Assembly: GCA_019235995.1 (NCBI GenBank)
Contig: JAFAJV010000078.1
Location: 172,372 to 232,146 of the forward strand
Direction: 5' to 3'
DNA from: Vulcanimicrobiota bacterium
Lineage (GTDB): Bacteria > Vulcanimicrobiota > Vulcanimicrobiia > Vulcanimicrobiales > Vulcanimicrobiaceae
Length of the DNA stretch: 59,775 nucleotides
Below are positions 27,681-35,870 of this stretch, piece by piece. The notes under the pieces are model-generated. The model was given only the letters and a program-made list of their open reading frames with translations. It had not been told where the DNA came from and ran no database searches. Position 1 is the first letter of the stretch; each line of letters begins with the position of its first letter. The translations under genes and the position numbers were made by a program.

Positions 27681-28655
27681 CTAGTTGGGCGCGAGACTGA
27701 CGACGAGGTCGTCCGCCCCACCGCCGATGCTTCGCACCGGGCGCCCACCGGCGGGATACTTGAAGAGTTTGATCCAGTCACCGCTAAGGACGCTGATGAT
27801 CGAGCCTTGGATCCAATAGTCAGAGGCTGTGGCATGCTCGACGAGCTTGACCCGGCCCTTGGCGATTCCGCGTGAACCCGAAATTGCAAACCGGTAGATG
27901 GAGCTCGTGCCGTACTCCAGCACCGCCCAGTACCGGCCATCCCACTGAACCTCGCGTTCACCGCCATAGGTCCTGAAGCGATGGTTCAGCGTGAGCGCCG
28001 TGAACGCGTGGTGACCGCTGTGAAGCAAGGCGAATGCAACCCCGCCCGGGCTGCCGTATTTGAAGCCCATGACGAAGAGATTGCCTTTATTGTCATAACC
28101 ACAGTAGCTATACACGTCCATGTTGGCGGCATAGAAATGTTTTGGCCGTCCACGCCCGTGCGAAAAGATCGCGATGCCCTCGAGGCCAGCGGGGAACGCG
28201 ATATCGCCGCTAGCCCGATCGACGGCGCACGACGTTAGAGATTGGTATGCTGCGAATCCGATCTTTCGGCCGTCGTGCGAGTACTCGTACGAACCAGGCT
28301 CTCTCATCACCCAAACGTCGCCCGCTTGACCACCGCACATCCCAAAGGCTGGCCACACGTTCCCATGCAGCCCCCCCGCCGGCTTTCCCGCGGGCCACGA
28401 ATAGAACGCAACCCATTGATCAGCATACGTGCCGTACAGAACGTACAGCAGATTTTCGCTCTTTACGCTGTCCGGAGTTTCCCGCGAAGGCACTCCCCCG
28501 ATCGGCGCCTCGGCAAACCTATTATGTTGCCACGCAGGCGGCTGTAAAAGCGTCGACGGAGGCACGCCCTGCAATGAGGTCCCCCCGCAACCTTCCAGAA
28601 AAACCGCCAGACCTAGCGCTGCAGCCCAGCAGTCAATACGTCGAAGCCCAAGCAT
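27681..28655 (-). CDS. Propeller-like lipoprotein (paralogue of 39157-40155)
   Basis: A 324-residue predicted lipoprotein with lipobox FLEGC (Cys about 23) and GGAGG 8 bases before the ATG. Shared landmarks with the protein at 39157 are LYGTYA near residue 75, SCAxDxxxGD(I/L)A, GYDNxGNLF, VQWDG(R/K)Y, YRxxISG and FKYPAGGxPV at the C terminus. The spacing suggests a beta-propeller. No active-site motif is visible. I do not know a named family for it. Confidence 0.72.
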   Translation of the reverse strand: MLGLRRIDCWAAALGLAVFLEGCGGTSLQGVPPSTLLQPPAWQHNRFAEAPIGGVPSRETPDSVKSENLLYVLYGTYADQWVAFYSWPAGKPAGGLHGNVWPAFGMCGGQAGDVWVMREPGSYEYSHDGRKIGFAAYQSLTSCAVDRASGDIAFPAGLEGIAIFSHGRGRPKHFYAANMDVYSYCGYDNKGNLFVMGFKYGSPGGVAFALLHSGHHAFTALTLNHRFRTYGGEREVQWDGRYWAVLEYGTSSIYRFAISGSRGIAKGRVKLVEHATASDYWIQGSIISVLSGDWIKLFKYPAGGRPVRSIGGGADDLVVSLAPN

Positions 28656-28811
28656 AAGCCACCCTCCGTTCCCGGACCAGGAATGCCGTCTACCGCTAGC
28701 CTACGGCGCGAGCACGCTGCAAGCCAACGTAATCGTTACTTTGTAACGAAAAGTATATCCACAGGTTAACCGCTACCAGCGGTACTCGCGAGAGCACATT
28801 ACCCGACGATG

Positions 28812-30251
28812 TCAAGGCTTCACCTTGTAGACTATCGATGAGCCGCCGAGAGGCGCGGCCCAGACCCCGTAAAGCGCGCCGGTTGCGTCGGTGATGGGGC
28901 TGAAGTACGGTCGCACAGGAGCGTAACGACGCTCAAAAAAGTAGACGGTACTCTCTTTTTGCGTTAACCGATCAAAGGCGAAGAGAATCCCGTTTCCGCC
29001 CCCACCCCCGTTGGTCACCCCATATAGCATCCCGTTTGGCCCCGCGGTCAGGCCTGTGGGGCCAGCCCCGTGTAACCCATCGAAGCTATGGAGGATGTGT
29101 TCATCGAAGCCGGAGCGGCTAGGGGTAAGATCGAAGATCGTGCCGCCTCCGAAGACGCCTCCTTGCACCGTGGTGCCGTACAATACGCCTTTAGTGTCGA
29201 CGACGATGTCGCCTAAGGGGTTGTATCCATCGGTGCTGCCTTTAAAGCTGTATATGGTGTGCACGGAAGAGCCTTTTGGCGTTAACTTATACACGAAACC
29301 AAACCCGGTGTAGCCTTCAACCGTACCGTAGAACGAGCCATCGCCGCCTTCTACGAGTCTAGAAAGGCCATTGAAGATAACGTGCTTGATCTTGAAGCGA
29401 TGGAGGATGGTGTAAGCGTATGACTTTCCGGTCGGAGTGAGTTTGAATACGATCCCGCCATCAGTTGTACCATAAAGGGTGCCGTTGTGGTCGGCGACCA
29501 AACCGGTCATGGGTCCGCCGCCTCCTACAAACCTGTGGAGAACGCGTTCAGTGTAGTCGTTCCCTGACCGCTCCAGCTCGTACGCCGTTCCAATGCCTAT
29601 TCCGGTAGTACCGAAAAGATCTCCGCGCTTATCGGCAATCAGCGCTCCAGATGGGTTATGGCCACCTTGGAACGTGTATATCGTTTCCACGTGCGACGCA
29701 CCACGGACGAGCTTAAAGACCGTGCCGCTGGTGTCTGTAACACCGTAGAGCGCACCGCTGGCGTCCATGAGTAGGCCTCCAGCCGCCGGATTGCGAAGGC
29801 GCGCAAGCAACTGCTCTTTGTCCCGCTGAATTACGACCGCCGCCGATGCGGAATAAATACCGGAAGTCGCGTCGATCCCGTAGATGCCGAACTCAGAGCC
29901 AGAGAAAATCGCACGCGTACTGCGATCTTCTACGTGGAGAGAGCCGCTGGTTGCGCTCCACTTGGCCGGCGGGTGACTCCGCGACACAACCACGCAGCCA
30001 CGACGATACTCCAACTGGCGTTTCTCCAGTGCCTCGGTCAGTGTCAGATCGCGCTCTGCTACATCGGAGAACGTCTGTGCGGGCGATATAACAAAGATGG
30101 TTGGGCATGGCGACGTACTCGATCCGTTCGGCAGCAGTAGCGGGCTGGTTAGAGGAATGAGCGGGCCCACTGTGCGGCCACTACTGCAAGCAGCGAGTAC
30201 AGCCAAGGCTGCACAAGCGATTAACGCGTTGCGCTGAGCAGAGCTTTTCAT
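28812..30251 (-). CDS. GloVer-repeat lipoprotein with an added N-terminal beta domain
   Basis: A 479-residue lipoprotein (lipobox VLAAC, Cys about 22). After about 115 residues that look like a separate Ig-like domain (KWSATSGSLHVEDRSTRAIF ... GIYGIDATSGIYSASAAVVI) come seven GloVer units, each with LYG(T/V)T then GTVFKL/GIVFKL and a VLHRF/IYSF strand. The TIGR03803-type repeat is normally found in choice-of-anchor surface proteins. Seven repeats match a seven-bladed propeller (inference). This copy is the most diverged of the four intact ones in the window. Confidence 0.82.
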   Translation of the reverse strand: MKSSAQRNALIACAALAVLAACSSGRTVGPLIPLTSPLLLPNGSSTSPCPTIFVISPAQTFSDVAERDLTLTEALEKRQLEYRRGCVVVSRSHPPAKWSATSGSLHVEDRSTRAIFSGSEFGIYGIDATSGIYSASAAVVIQRDKEQLLARLRNPAAGGLLMDASGALYGVTDTSGTVFKLVRGASHVETIYTFQGGHNPSGALIADKRGDLFGTTGIGIGTAYELERSGNDYTERVLHRFVGGGGPMTGLVADHNGTLYGTTDGGIVFKLTPTGKSYAYTILHRFKIKHVIFNGLSRLVEGGDGSFYGTVEGYTGFGFVYKLTPKGSSVHTIYSFKGSTDGYNPLGDIVVDTKGVLYGTTVQGGVFGGGTIFDLTPSRSGFDEHILHSFDGLHGAGPTGLTAGPNGMLYGVTNGGGGGNGILFAFDRLTQKESTVYFFERRYAPVRPYFSPITDATGALYGVWAAPLGGSSIVYKVKP

Positions 30252-30300
30252 TTGTCCATCCTCCTCCGGAACGCAGACGCGTGCTTTGGTTCCTAAACAC

Positions 30301-30522
30301 TCAACGCCAGAAGCCCCCGTGCCCGAGCTGCGAGGCTAGCTTCTCTATTAGACTACCAAGCGTTGCCTCGTGGCAAGGGTCTAACCCCGAAGATGCGCTC
30401 GCGCCACCGTCCTTGGTCGTGCCGTACAGCGTGCCTTTTAGGACGATCACGGGCGCTTGCGGGTGCGCTCCGTCGGAAAGGACGAAGCGGTGCAAGACCT
30501 CGTACGACGACGCAGGCAGGCG
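30301..30522 (-). pseudogene. GloVer-repeat fragment (single unit)
   Basis: On the minus strand, directly after a TAG, the frame reads SSYEVLHRFVLSDGAHPQ and KGTLYGTTKDGG, then loses similarity (DPCHEATLGSLIEKL) and stops at 30301. The start of the fragment matches the first unit of the intact protein at 34533 (SEYEVLHAF). It has no signal peptide and only one repeat, so it is a remnant. The remainder of the 30252-30661 gap shows no further gene. Confidence 0.6.
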
Positions 30523-30661
30523 CTATTTTACGTTCCACTTACTTGGTAATAGTAATGCAACTTCCGAATTTGAGGGCGGGCGGCGCCGTGGGCGTCGTAA
30601 AACCGAACTACATGCCGCGTCAAGCCTCGGCACAACCTCGCGCAGGAACCGCTGGAGCAGG

Positions 30662-31507
30662 CTACTGCGTAATGGGAGCTCCGCCGGTGCGAGTCACCTG
30701 TTTAATATTTAGTTGCGGCAGGCGCGCCGTCGTGGAACCTACGGGATGCGCAACGACACGATAGTCGAAGTAAATCGACGACCGTCCATGCTCGGCCTCG
30801 CGCACCACGAACCCGCCCTCGTACTTCTCCGCTATGTAAAGCCATCCACGCGTCTCACCATCCGCAGTTAGGAAGACCTGGTATCCCCGATGCAGATCAA
30901 CCGTGCGCGCAAAAGTCGCGTCGAATCGCACGACGCCCTCTCCGTTCATCATTCGAGCCGTTCCCGTATCCTCGATCGTAGCCCCCGTCGACTGTACGTT
31001 GAACGAACCGATGTGGTTGCCGTCGCGCGTGCGAAGATCCGTTACGAACCCCGTCGCATAAACCGCGCCCGAGAAGTTGCCGTTTCCGGAGTTATCGACA
31101 TAGAAAAATGCGCCCGCAGAATTAGCCGCCTCCAGTGGATCCGAATTTGAATCAGCCCAGGCGAACAGTGTTACATAACTGTTGCTGTTGTTTTCGAAGT
31201 AGCCTCCGTTACGCTTGGTCGAATAGCCGTAGACGCCGTTATATCCAGTACCTTCTCCGAGTAGACCTCCGTTGTTGGCGGCTAGTGGAACCGACGTGTT
31301 AAGCGAGACTCCCTCGACTCCAATTCCCGTACCTGAATTCGTTCCCAGAACGCACGCGCCGACGGTGTTGCAAGTGTAGGTAATCTTTTTGGCAGGTTTT
31401 GCTTGCTCGGCTCGCACGATACCGAAGCTGGAGAATGCCACGGCTGCGCCGACGGCGATCATGCTTACTGTCGCGACTCGATTCAGTCGATATGCGGATT
31501 GAAACAT
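30662..31507 (-). CDS. Secreted tail-fibre/adhesin-like protein
   Basis: A 281-residue protein with a signal peptide ending at about VRA (residue 33). Residues about 50-130 are Gly/Asn/Tyr-rich repeats (GTNSGTGIGVEGVS, GTGYNGVYGYS, NGGYFENNSNS) like the fibrous repeats of trimeric tail fibres and adhesins. The C-terminal third (FARTVDLHRGYQVFLT ... YFDYRVVAHPVGS) is a compact beta domain that I recall as a conserved end of such proteins. No metal or catalytic motif is visible. Surface attachment is the likely role (inference). Confidence 0.65.
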   Translation of the reverse strand: MFQSAYRLNRVATVSMIAVGAAVAFSSFGIVRAEQAKPAKKITYTCNTVGACVLGTNSGTGIGVEGVSLNTSVPLAANNGGLLGEGTGYNGVYGYSTKRNGGYFENNSNSYVTLFAWADSNSDPLEAANSAGAFFYVDNSGNGNFSGAVYATGFVTDLRTRDGNHIGSFNVQSTGATIEDTGTARMMNGEGVVRFDATFARTVDLHRGYQVFLTADGETRGWLYIAEKYEGGFVVREAEHGRSSIYFDYRVVAHPVGSTTARLPQLNIKQVTRTGGAPITQ

Positions 31508-31671
31508 CGTGCACTCCTTTCAGAAGTTGCCTCGGCTTACGCTGACGGTTCGTATGACGTTTCCTCGGTCCACTCTGCGCCCTTCCGTTAGGTTTGTCAA
31601 TGTGCTCAAGGCCGATCGGGTTCGCCCGCGTCAAGAGCTACGGCGACGTGTTGCGCGAATACGATCGCATG

Positions 31672-33453
31672 TCACCAGTCTTGCGTCTTCAGATGCGCGC
31701 AAGCGCCGGCGCCGCCGCTTCGGGTCGCGTCCGAACTTCGCAGTCGGTCGAGGTCTTGTAACGGGCCGGAGGAGCTTCGCAGAAACGCTGATGAATGCGC
31801 GACGTCGGGGCTAAGGTATCTGTCCTTGTCAAGGAAGGAGACGATCTGGCGATAGGACCGAAGGAACGGTCGCGTGCCCCGGCCGAGTGGCAGCGCCGGG
31901 TTTGCGCGCAGGCGGAGGTCGACGGCTTGGGCGGCGTGCATGAGCTCCACGCCGAGGATCGAGTAGGTGTTGTCGACGATCTTGCCGAGGTTCGTCGCAG
32001 CTGCCGCCGCATTGGTCGCGGTGTCCTCGATGTCGCCAGCAACGGGGATCACGTTGAGTGACACATCGCCTGCGAGCTGGCGGTTCTGCGCGGCGAGATC
32101 GGCGGGAACCTTCTGGATCGCGGCAAAACCGATCGAATTGGCGTCCGCAGTCAGGAATCTGGACAGGTGGGTGATGTCGGGCGTCCCCAAACGAAGAGTC
32201 CTTTGCATCGAGGTGTCCGAAACGTGGGCGAGCGCGACCGAGAGTGACTCGAGCTGGAGGACCCACGAAAGCGGCTCAAAGTTGGCGGTCGGCACTACGG
32301 CACCCTGGACGCCGTTGCCGTGAACGAAGTACGCGAGCTCCTGCGGCATAGCGCCGGTCGGTGGGGTAGCCCCGATGAGGACCGTCGGGTTGTCGTCCGA
32401 GGTGTTGATCTGTATGACGAGCTGGCTTTCGAGCCGCGCGAGGATGTCATCGGCGCTGCCCGCGACCTGGCTGAAGGTGCGGTAGCTCAATGGATCTTGA
32501 AGCGCACGGGCTGGGTCGAGCGAGAACAGGTAACTGCCGTCGAGGTCGTAGCGAGCTGCGGCAGCAGCGGCCGCCTGCCCCGGAAACGCCCGCGTGTTCT
32601 GGACCTCGGCGAGAAACGGTGCGATGTTGCCGTTGATGCCCTCCAGACTCAGTGCGAACACTTGGCGTGCGCGCGCGAGCATGTGCTCGGCATCGACCGC
32701 CGCAAGGGTCGCAATTGCAGCCGAGTACGCATTCGAACTGAAGATCGACAACGCGTCCTTGCCAAATGGAACGAGTGGTGTCAGGCCACTCTTGCGCAGG
32801 GCGGTCGCAGCCGGGACTGTGCTCCCGCCGTAGTAGACCTCACCCTCGCCCATCAGCGCCAACCCGATGTGCGAGAGGATGTCGATATCGGCCTCGCCGA
32901 CGGTACCCTGTGTTGGGACGACTGGTGTGATCCCGTGATTGAGGAAGTCCTCAAGCCCACGGATGACGGTGGGTTGGACGCCGGTGTGACCGATCAGCAT
33001 TGCATTCAAACGGATGGCCATGGCGGCGCGGACAACCTCTACAGGTGCGCTCGGACCGGTGGCCGCAGCTTGGACCCGCAGCAGGTTGGCGTTGAACTGC
33101 TCGGATAGTCGCCGCGCAGCGGGCGTGATCTGGCCGCCGAGAAACACACGTTTGTCCTTGTTTTTACCGACTCCACGCGTCAGGCCATAGATCGGCTTGT
33201 CCTCGCGAGCAGCCTCGAGCAGGACATTGAACGACTGCTGGACCCGCTCCATCGCCGCCGGCGGCACGCTGATAGCAGCGCTGTCACGCGCAATCGAGGC
33301 CACTTCGGGAAGTGTCAGATCCTGCCCGTCGAGAACGATCGCAAGGTCGCGCGGGGGTGCGACGGAAAGCGTCGACCCGTCGCCACCCGCTGCCAGTGCG
33401 AGCGACATTCCGAACGCCAAGCCGACACAAGACCCGAGCCGTATCCACTTCAT
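31672..33453 (-). CDS. Secreted histidine/phenylalanine ammonia-lyase fold protein lacking the MIO triad
   Basis: A 593-residue homologue of aromatic amino acid lyases with a signal peptide (residues 1-22). Conserved fold landmarks are YGLTRGVG (Tyr89, equivalent to the catalytic loop Tyr), AMAIRLNAMLIGHTGV, SLEGINGN, DPLSYRTFSQVAGS, NTSDDNPTVL and LGVELMHAAQAVDLR. The segment that normally carries GSVGASGDLAPLAH reads GTVGEADIDILSH (183-195): Ala-Ser-Gly, which forms the MIO electrophile, is missing and the loop is one residue shorter. Classical ammonia-lyase chemistry is therefore unlikely. Start ATG at 33453 is favoured over the 33606 extension, which lacks a signal peptide. Confidence 0.85.
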   Translation of the reverse strand: MKWIRLGSCVGLAFGMSLALAAGGDGSTLSVAPPRDLAIVLDGQDLTLPEVASIARDSAAISVPPAAMERVQQSFNVLLEAAREDKPIYGLTRGVGKNKDKRVFLGGQITPAARRLSEQFNANLLRVQAAATGPSAPVEVVRAAMAIRLNAMLIGHTGVQPTVIRGLEDFLNHGITPVVPTQGTVGEADIDILSHIGLALMGEGEVYYGGSTVPAATALRKSGLTPLVPFGKDALSIFSSNAYSAAIATLAAVDAEHMLARARQVFALSLEGINGNIAPFLAEVQNTRAFPGQAAAAAAARYDLDGSYLFSLDPARALQDPLSYRTFSQVAGSADDILARLESQLVIQINTSDDNPTVLIGATPPTGAMPQELAYFVHGNGVQGAVVPTANFEPLSWVLQLESLSVALAHVSDTSMQRTLRLGTPDITHLSRFLTADANSIGFAAIQKVPADLAAQNRQLAGDVSLNVIPVAGDIEDTATNAAAAATNLGKIVDNTYSILGVELMHAAQAVDLRLRANPALPLGRGTRPFLRSYRQIVSFLDKDRYLSPDVAHSSAFLRSSSGPLQDLDRLRSSDATRSGGAGACAHLKTQDW

Positions 33454-33694
33454 GTCCGACCCCCCAATGCTTGCCCGCCCGTCAGCCGATGGCTGACTAG
33501 TAGAAGAAAACGATGCCACGGGACGTGAATCCTGGGCCGCCCTTCGCGCGCGGCTCGGCGGCGTCTTGGTGCGCTTGTGGTTGACTATCCAGCCTTCGCG
33601 GCGCACGAGCGTCGCGCAGTTGTCGCGTAAGAGGAGGCATTCTGAGCACCTGTGAACTGACTGCGTCCTATACTATCTCGATGGGGGCCATAGT

Positions 33695-34504
33695 ATGCGT
33701 TCAAAAACAAACGTCAAACGTGCTCGATTCCTTGAGGCGAGCGCGGCAGCGATCGGCGCCGCCGCGGTGAGCTCCTCCTTTGCATCGGCGCGAACGGAAG
33801 TGGCCGCGACGATGAGCGGCGCGGGCAAGCCGAGCATAGTTTTCTGTCATGGTCTTTGGGCCGACGGCTCGTGTTTTACCAAAGTGATGGCGCCGTTGCA
33901 GGCGCAAGGCTACGATTGCATTGCTGCGCAGTACCCGCTCAACACACCCGAAAACGATGTCACTTTTGCCAAGTGGGCGATGGACGTGGTGAAGGGGCCT
34001 ATCGTGCTTGTTGGACATTCATATGGCGGCACGGTAATCACGGCCGCGGGAACCGACCCGCGGGTGAAAGCCCTCGTGTATATCAATGCGCTTGCTCCCG
34101 ATACTGCTGCCGGCGAGACATCGCAGAGCATACAGCAGAAGTTCCCTGCGACCGACGTGCTCAAGCACATCGAAGTCGTCGATGGGCGTATCTGGCTGAC
34201 CAAAGAAGGCCTACAGTATTTTTGCGGCGATCTCTCGGCGACTGAGCAGCGGCTCGTGTGGGCGACGCAGGGCGCGCCGGCCGCCAACATCTTCGCGCAC
34301 GATGCGCCGGGCGTTGCCTGGAGGACCAAACCGAGTTGGTACATAGTCGGAAAGAAGGATCATACCGTCAACCCGGATCTTGAACGCTTTCTTGCGAAAC
34401 GCATGAAAGCCAAGACGACCGAACTTGATTCAAGTCACGTGCCGATGCTCTCGCAACCAAGCCGCGTGGTCGAAGTAATTCTCAGCGCTGCGCAGTCGGT
34501 CTGA
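33695..34504 (+). CDS. Secreted alpha/beta hydrolase
   Basis: A 269-residue alpha/beta hydrolase fold of the salicylate-esterase/hydroxynitrile-lyase type. An N-terminal signal (about residues 9-32, with a KR pair rather than a twin Arg) is followed by FCHGLWADGSCF (oxyanion hole HG) and the nucleophile elbow GHSYGG with Ser109. The acid is probably in GKKDHTVNPD (about 217-224) and the catalytic His in DSSHVPMLSQP (about 248). Substrate unknown. It stands divergent from the lyase homologue at 31672 and is 28 bases from the convergent GloVer gene. Confidence 0.85.
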   Translation: MRSKTNVKRARFLEASAAAIGAAAVSSSFASARTEVAATMSGAGKPSIVFCHGLWADGSCFTKVMAPLQAQGYDCIAAQYPLNTPENDVTFAKWAMDVVKGPIVLVGHSYGGTVITAAGTDPRVKALVYINALAPDTAAGETSQSIQQKFPATDVLKHIEVVDGRIWLTKEGLQYFCGDLSATEQRLVWATQGAPAANIFAHDAPGVAWRTKPSWYIVGKKDHTVNPDLERFLAKRMKAKTTELDSSHVPMLSQPSRVVEVILSAAQSV

Positions 34505-34532
34505 AGTTGGGGAGCCGCGTGGCGTGGGGCGG

Positions 34533-35765
34533 CTAAGGAGTGAAGGCGAAAACAGTTCCGCAGCCGCTGAGACCACCTCGATGATTGCATCTGGGGCCGC
34601 CGTAATCCGTCGTGCCGTACAAGGTGCCTTTGACGTCGATCAGGTCCGCAAGGGGCTTCGACCCGTCGGCGGGTGCGCCGGCGAAAGTGTGCACTACCTC
34701 CTCGGCACCCGTCGTCGTAACGCTAAAGATGGTTCCGCAACCAAAGTCACATCGGGGGCTGTACGTTCCACCGTAAGTGGTCGTGCCGTAGAGCGTGTGG
34801 TTCGCGTCGATCAACTTAGCCTCGGGGCCACTGCCGTCCGGTTCGCCGGTAAAGCTATAGAGCACGCGTTCCCTGCCGGACGTCGTGACACTAAAGACCG
34901 TTCCGTGGTTGGACGCTCCGCCGTTAGCCGTAGTCCCGTAAAGCGTACCATCGACGTCGACCAAGCCCGCGTCCGGCACCAACCCGTCCGAGCCCCCACC
35001 GAATCTGTGCAGTACCCGCTCTTTGCCGGCCGCTGTTACGCTAAAGACTGTTCCCATGCCGCCGAATACGCCGGTCGTGGTGCCGTACAGCGTGCCATTC
35101 ACGTCGAGCAAACCGGCCGATGGTTCGGCCCCGTCGGAGCCACCAGCGAACCTATGGAGCAGTCGCTCATTGCCGGTCGTTGATACGCTGAAGATCGTTC
35201 CGCACGTACGGCTACCGCATCCCGTCGAGCCGCCGAAGTAGGTCGTGCCGTAAAGGGTACCCTTGACGTTGACCAATGGCGCCAACGGCGTTGCTCCGTC
35301 GCCTGGACCCCCGAAGCTGTACAAAACCTTCTCCGTGCCGGTCGTTGTAATGCTGTAAACGGTTCCGCCACGGTACCGGCCGCCGCCGGCCGCGGTGCCG
35401 TACAGCCTGCCGTTTACGTTGATCAAGCCGGCCGATGGATCGGCGGCGTCGGGGCGCTTGCCGAAACTGTACAGCACCTGCTCAGTTCGGGTCGTCGTAA
35501 TGCTATAAAAAGTTCCGTGGCCGTACGCGCCGCCGGAAGTAGTCGTGCCATAGAGTGTGCCGTTCACGTTGACCAAGCGCGCCTGTGGATACACTCCACC
35601 TCCCTTTATGTCGCGGAAGGCGTGTAGCACTTCGTATTCCGATGCTGTAATCGGCGGTTGCGCGGCAGTCTGACCCTTCGACGAGCTCAGGGGAAGGGCG
35701 CCGCACCCCGCGAGCAATGCCGCAGCGGCGCCAGTGTTAAGCGCGTAGCGAGCAAAGGTTCCCAT
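34533..35765 (-). CDS. GloVer-repeat lipoprotein
   Basis: A 410-residue lipoprotein: lipobox LLAGC (Cys21), then seven GloVer units with LYGTT followed by CGT(V/I)FS(I/V)T and VL(H/Y)(S/R)F strands, ending GTVFAFTP. Several units carry paired Cys. The ribosome-binding site GGAGG is 8 bases upstream of the ATG. Directly after the lipobox, residues about 25-31 (PLSSSKG) are encoded by a REP-like sequence (35674-35693). It forms a tandem with the next upstream paralogue at 35871-37151, sharing the N-terminal ARYA(L/F)xxGAAAALL signal, which points to a recent duplication. Confidence 0.86.
   Translation of the reverse strand: MGTFARYALNTGAAAALLAGCGALPLSSSKGQTAAQPPITASEYEVLHAFRDIKGGGVYPQARLVNVNGTLYGTTTSGGAYGHGTFYSITTTRTEQVLYSFGKRPDAADPSAGLINVNGRLYGTAAGGGRYRGGTVYSITTTGTEKVLYSFGGPGDGATPLAPLVNVKGTLYGTTYFGGSTGCGSRTCGTIFSVSTTGNERLLHRFAGGSDGAEPSAGLLDVNGTLYGTTTGVFGGMGTVFSVTAAGKERVLHRFGGGSDGLVPDAGLVDVDGTLYGTTANGGASNHGTVFSVTTSGRERVLYSFTGEPDGSGPEAKLIDANHTLYGTTTYGGTYSPRCDFGCGTIFSVTTTGAEEVVHTFAGAPADGSKPLADLIDVKGTLYGTTDYGGPRCNHRGGLSGCGTVFAFTP
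35674..35693. repeat. REP-like core inside a lipoprotein coding sequence
   Basis: The sequence CCCTTCGACGAGCTCAGGGG matches both ends of the intergenic element at 1279-1322 but lacks its central GC palindrome. It is read in frame right after the lipobox of the GloVer lipoprotein at 34533-35765. Confidence 0.4.
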
Positions 35766-35870
35766 GTGCTAAGCCTCCGGGAAGCGAAACGGGGATGCGG
35801 CTAGGAACGTTCGGCGCAGCGGCGCATAGTCCCAGGCGGACCAAAACACCGCGGCTGCGGTGATCTCGCG

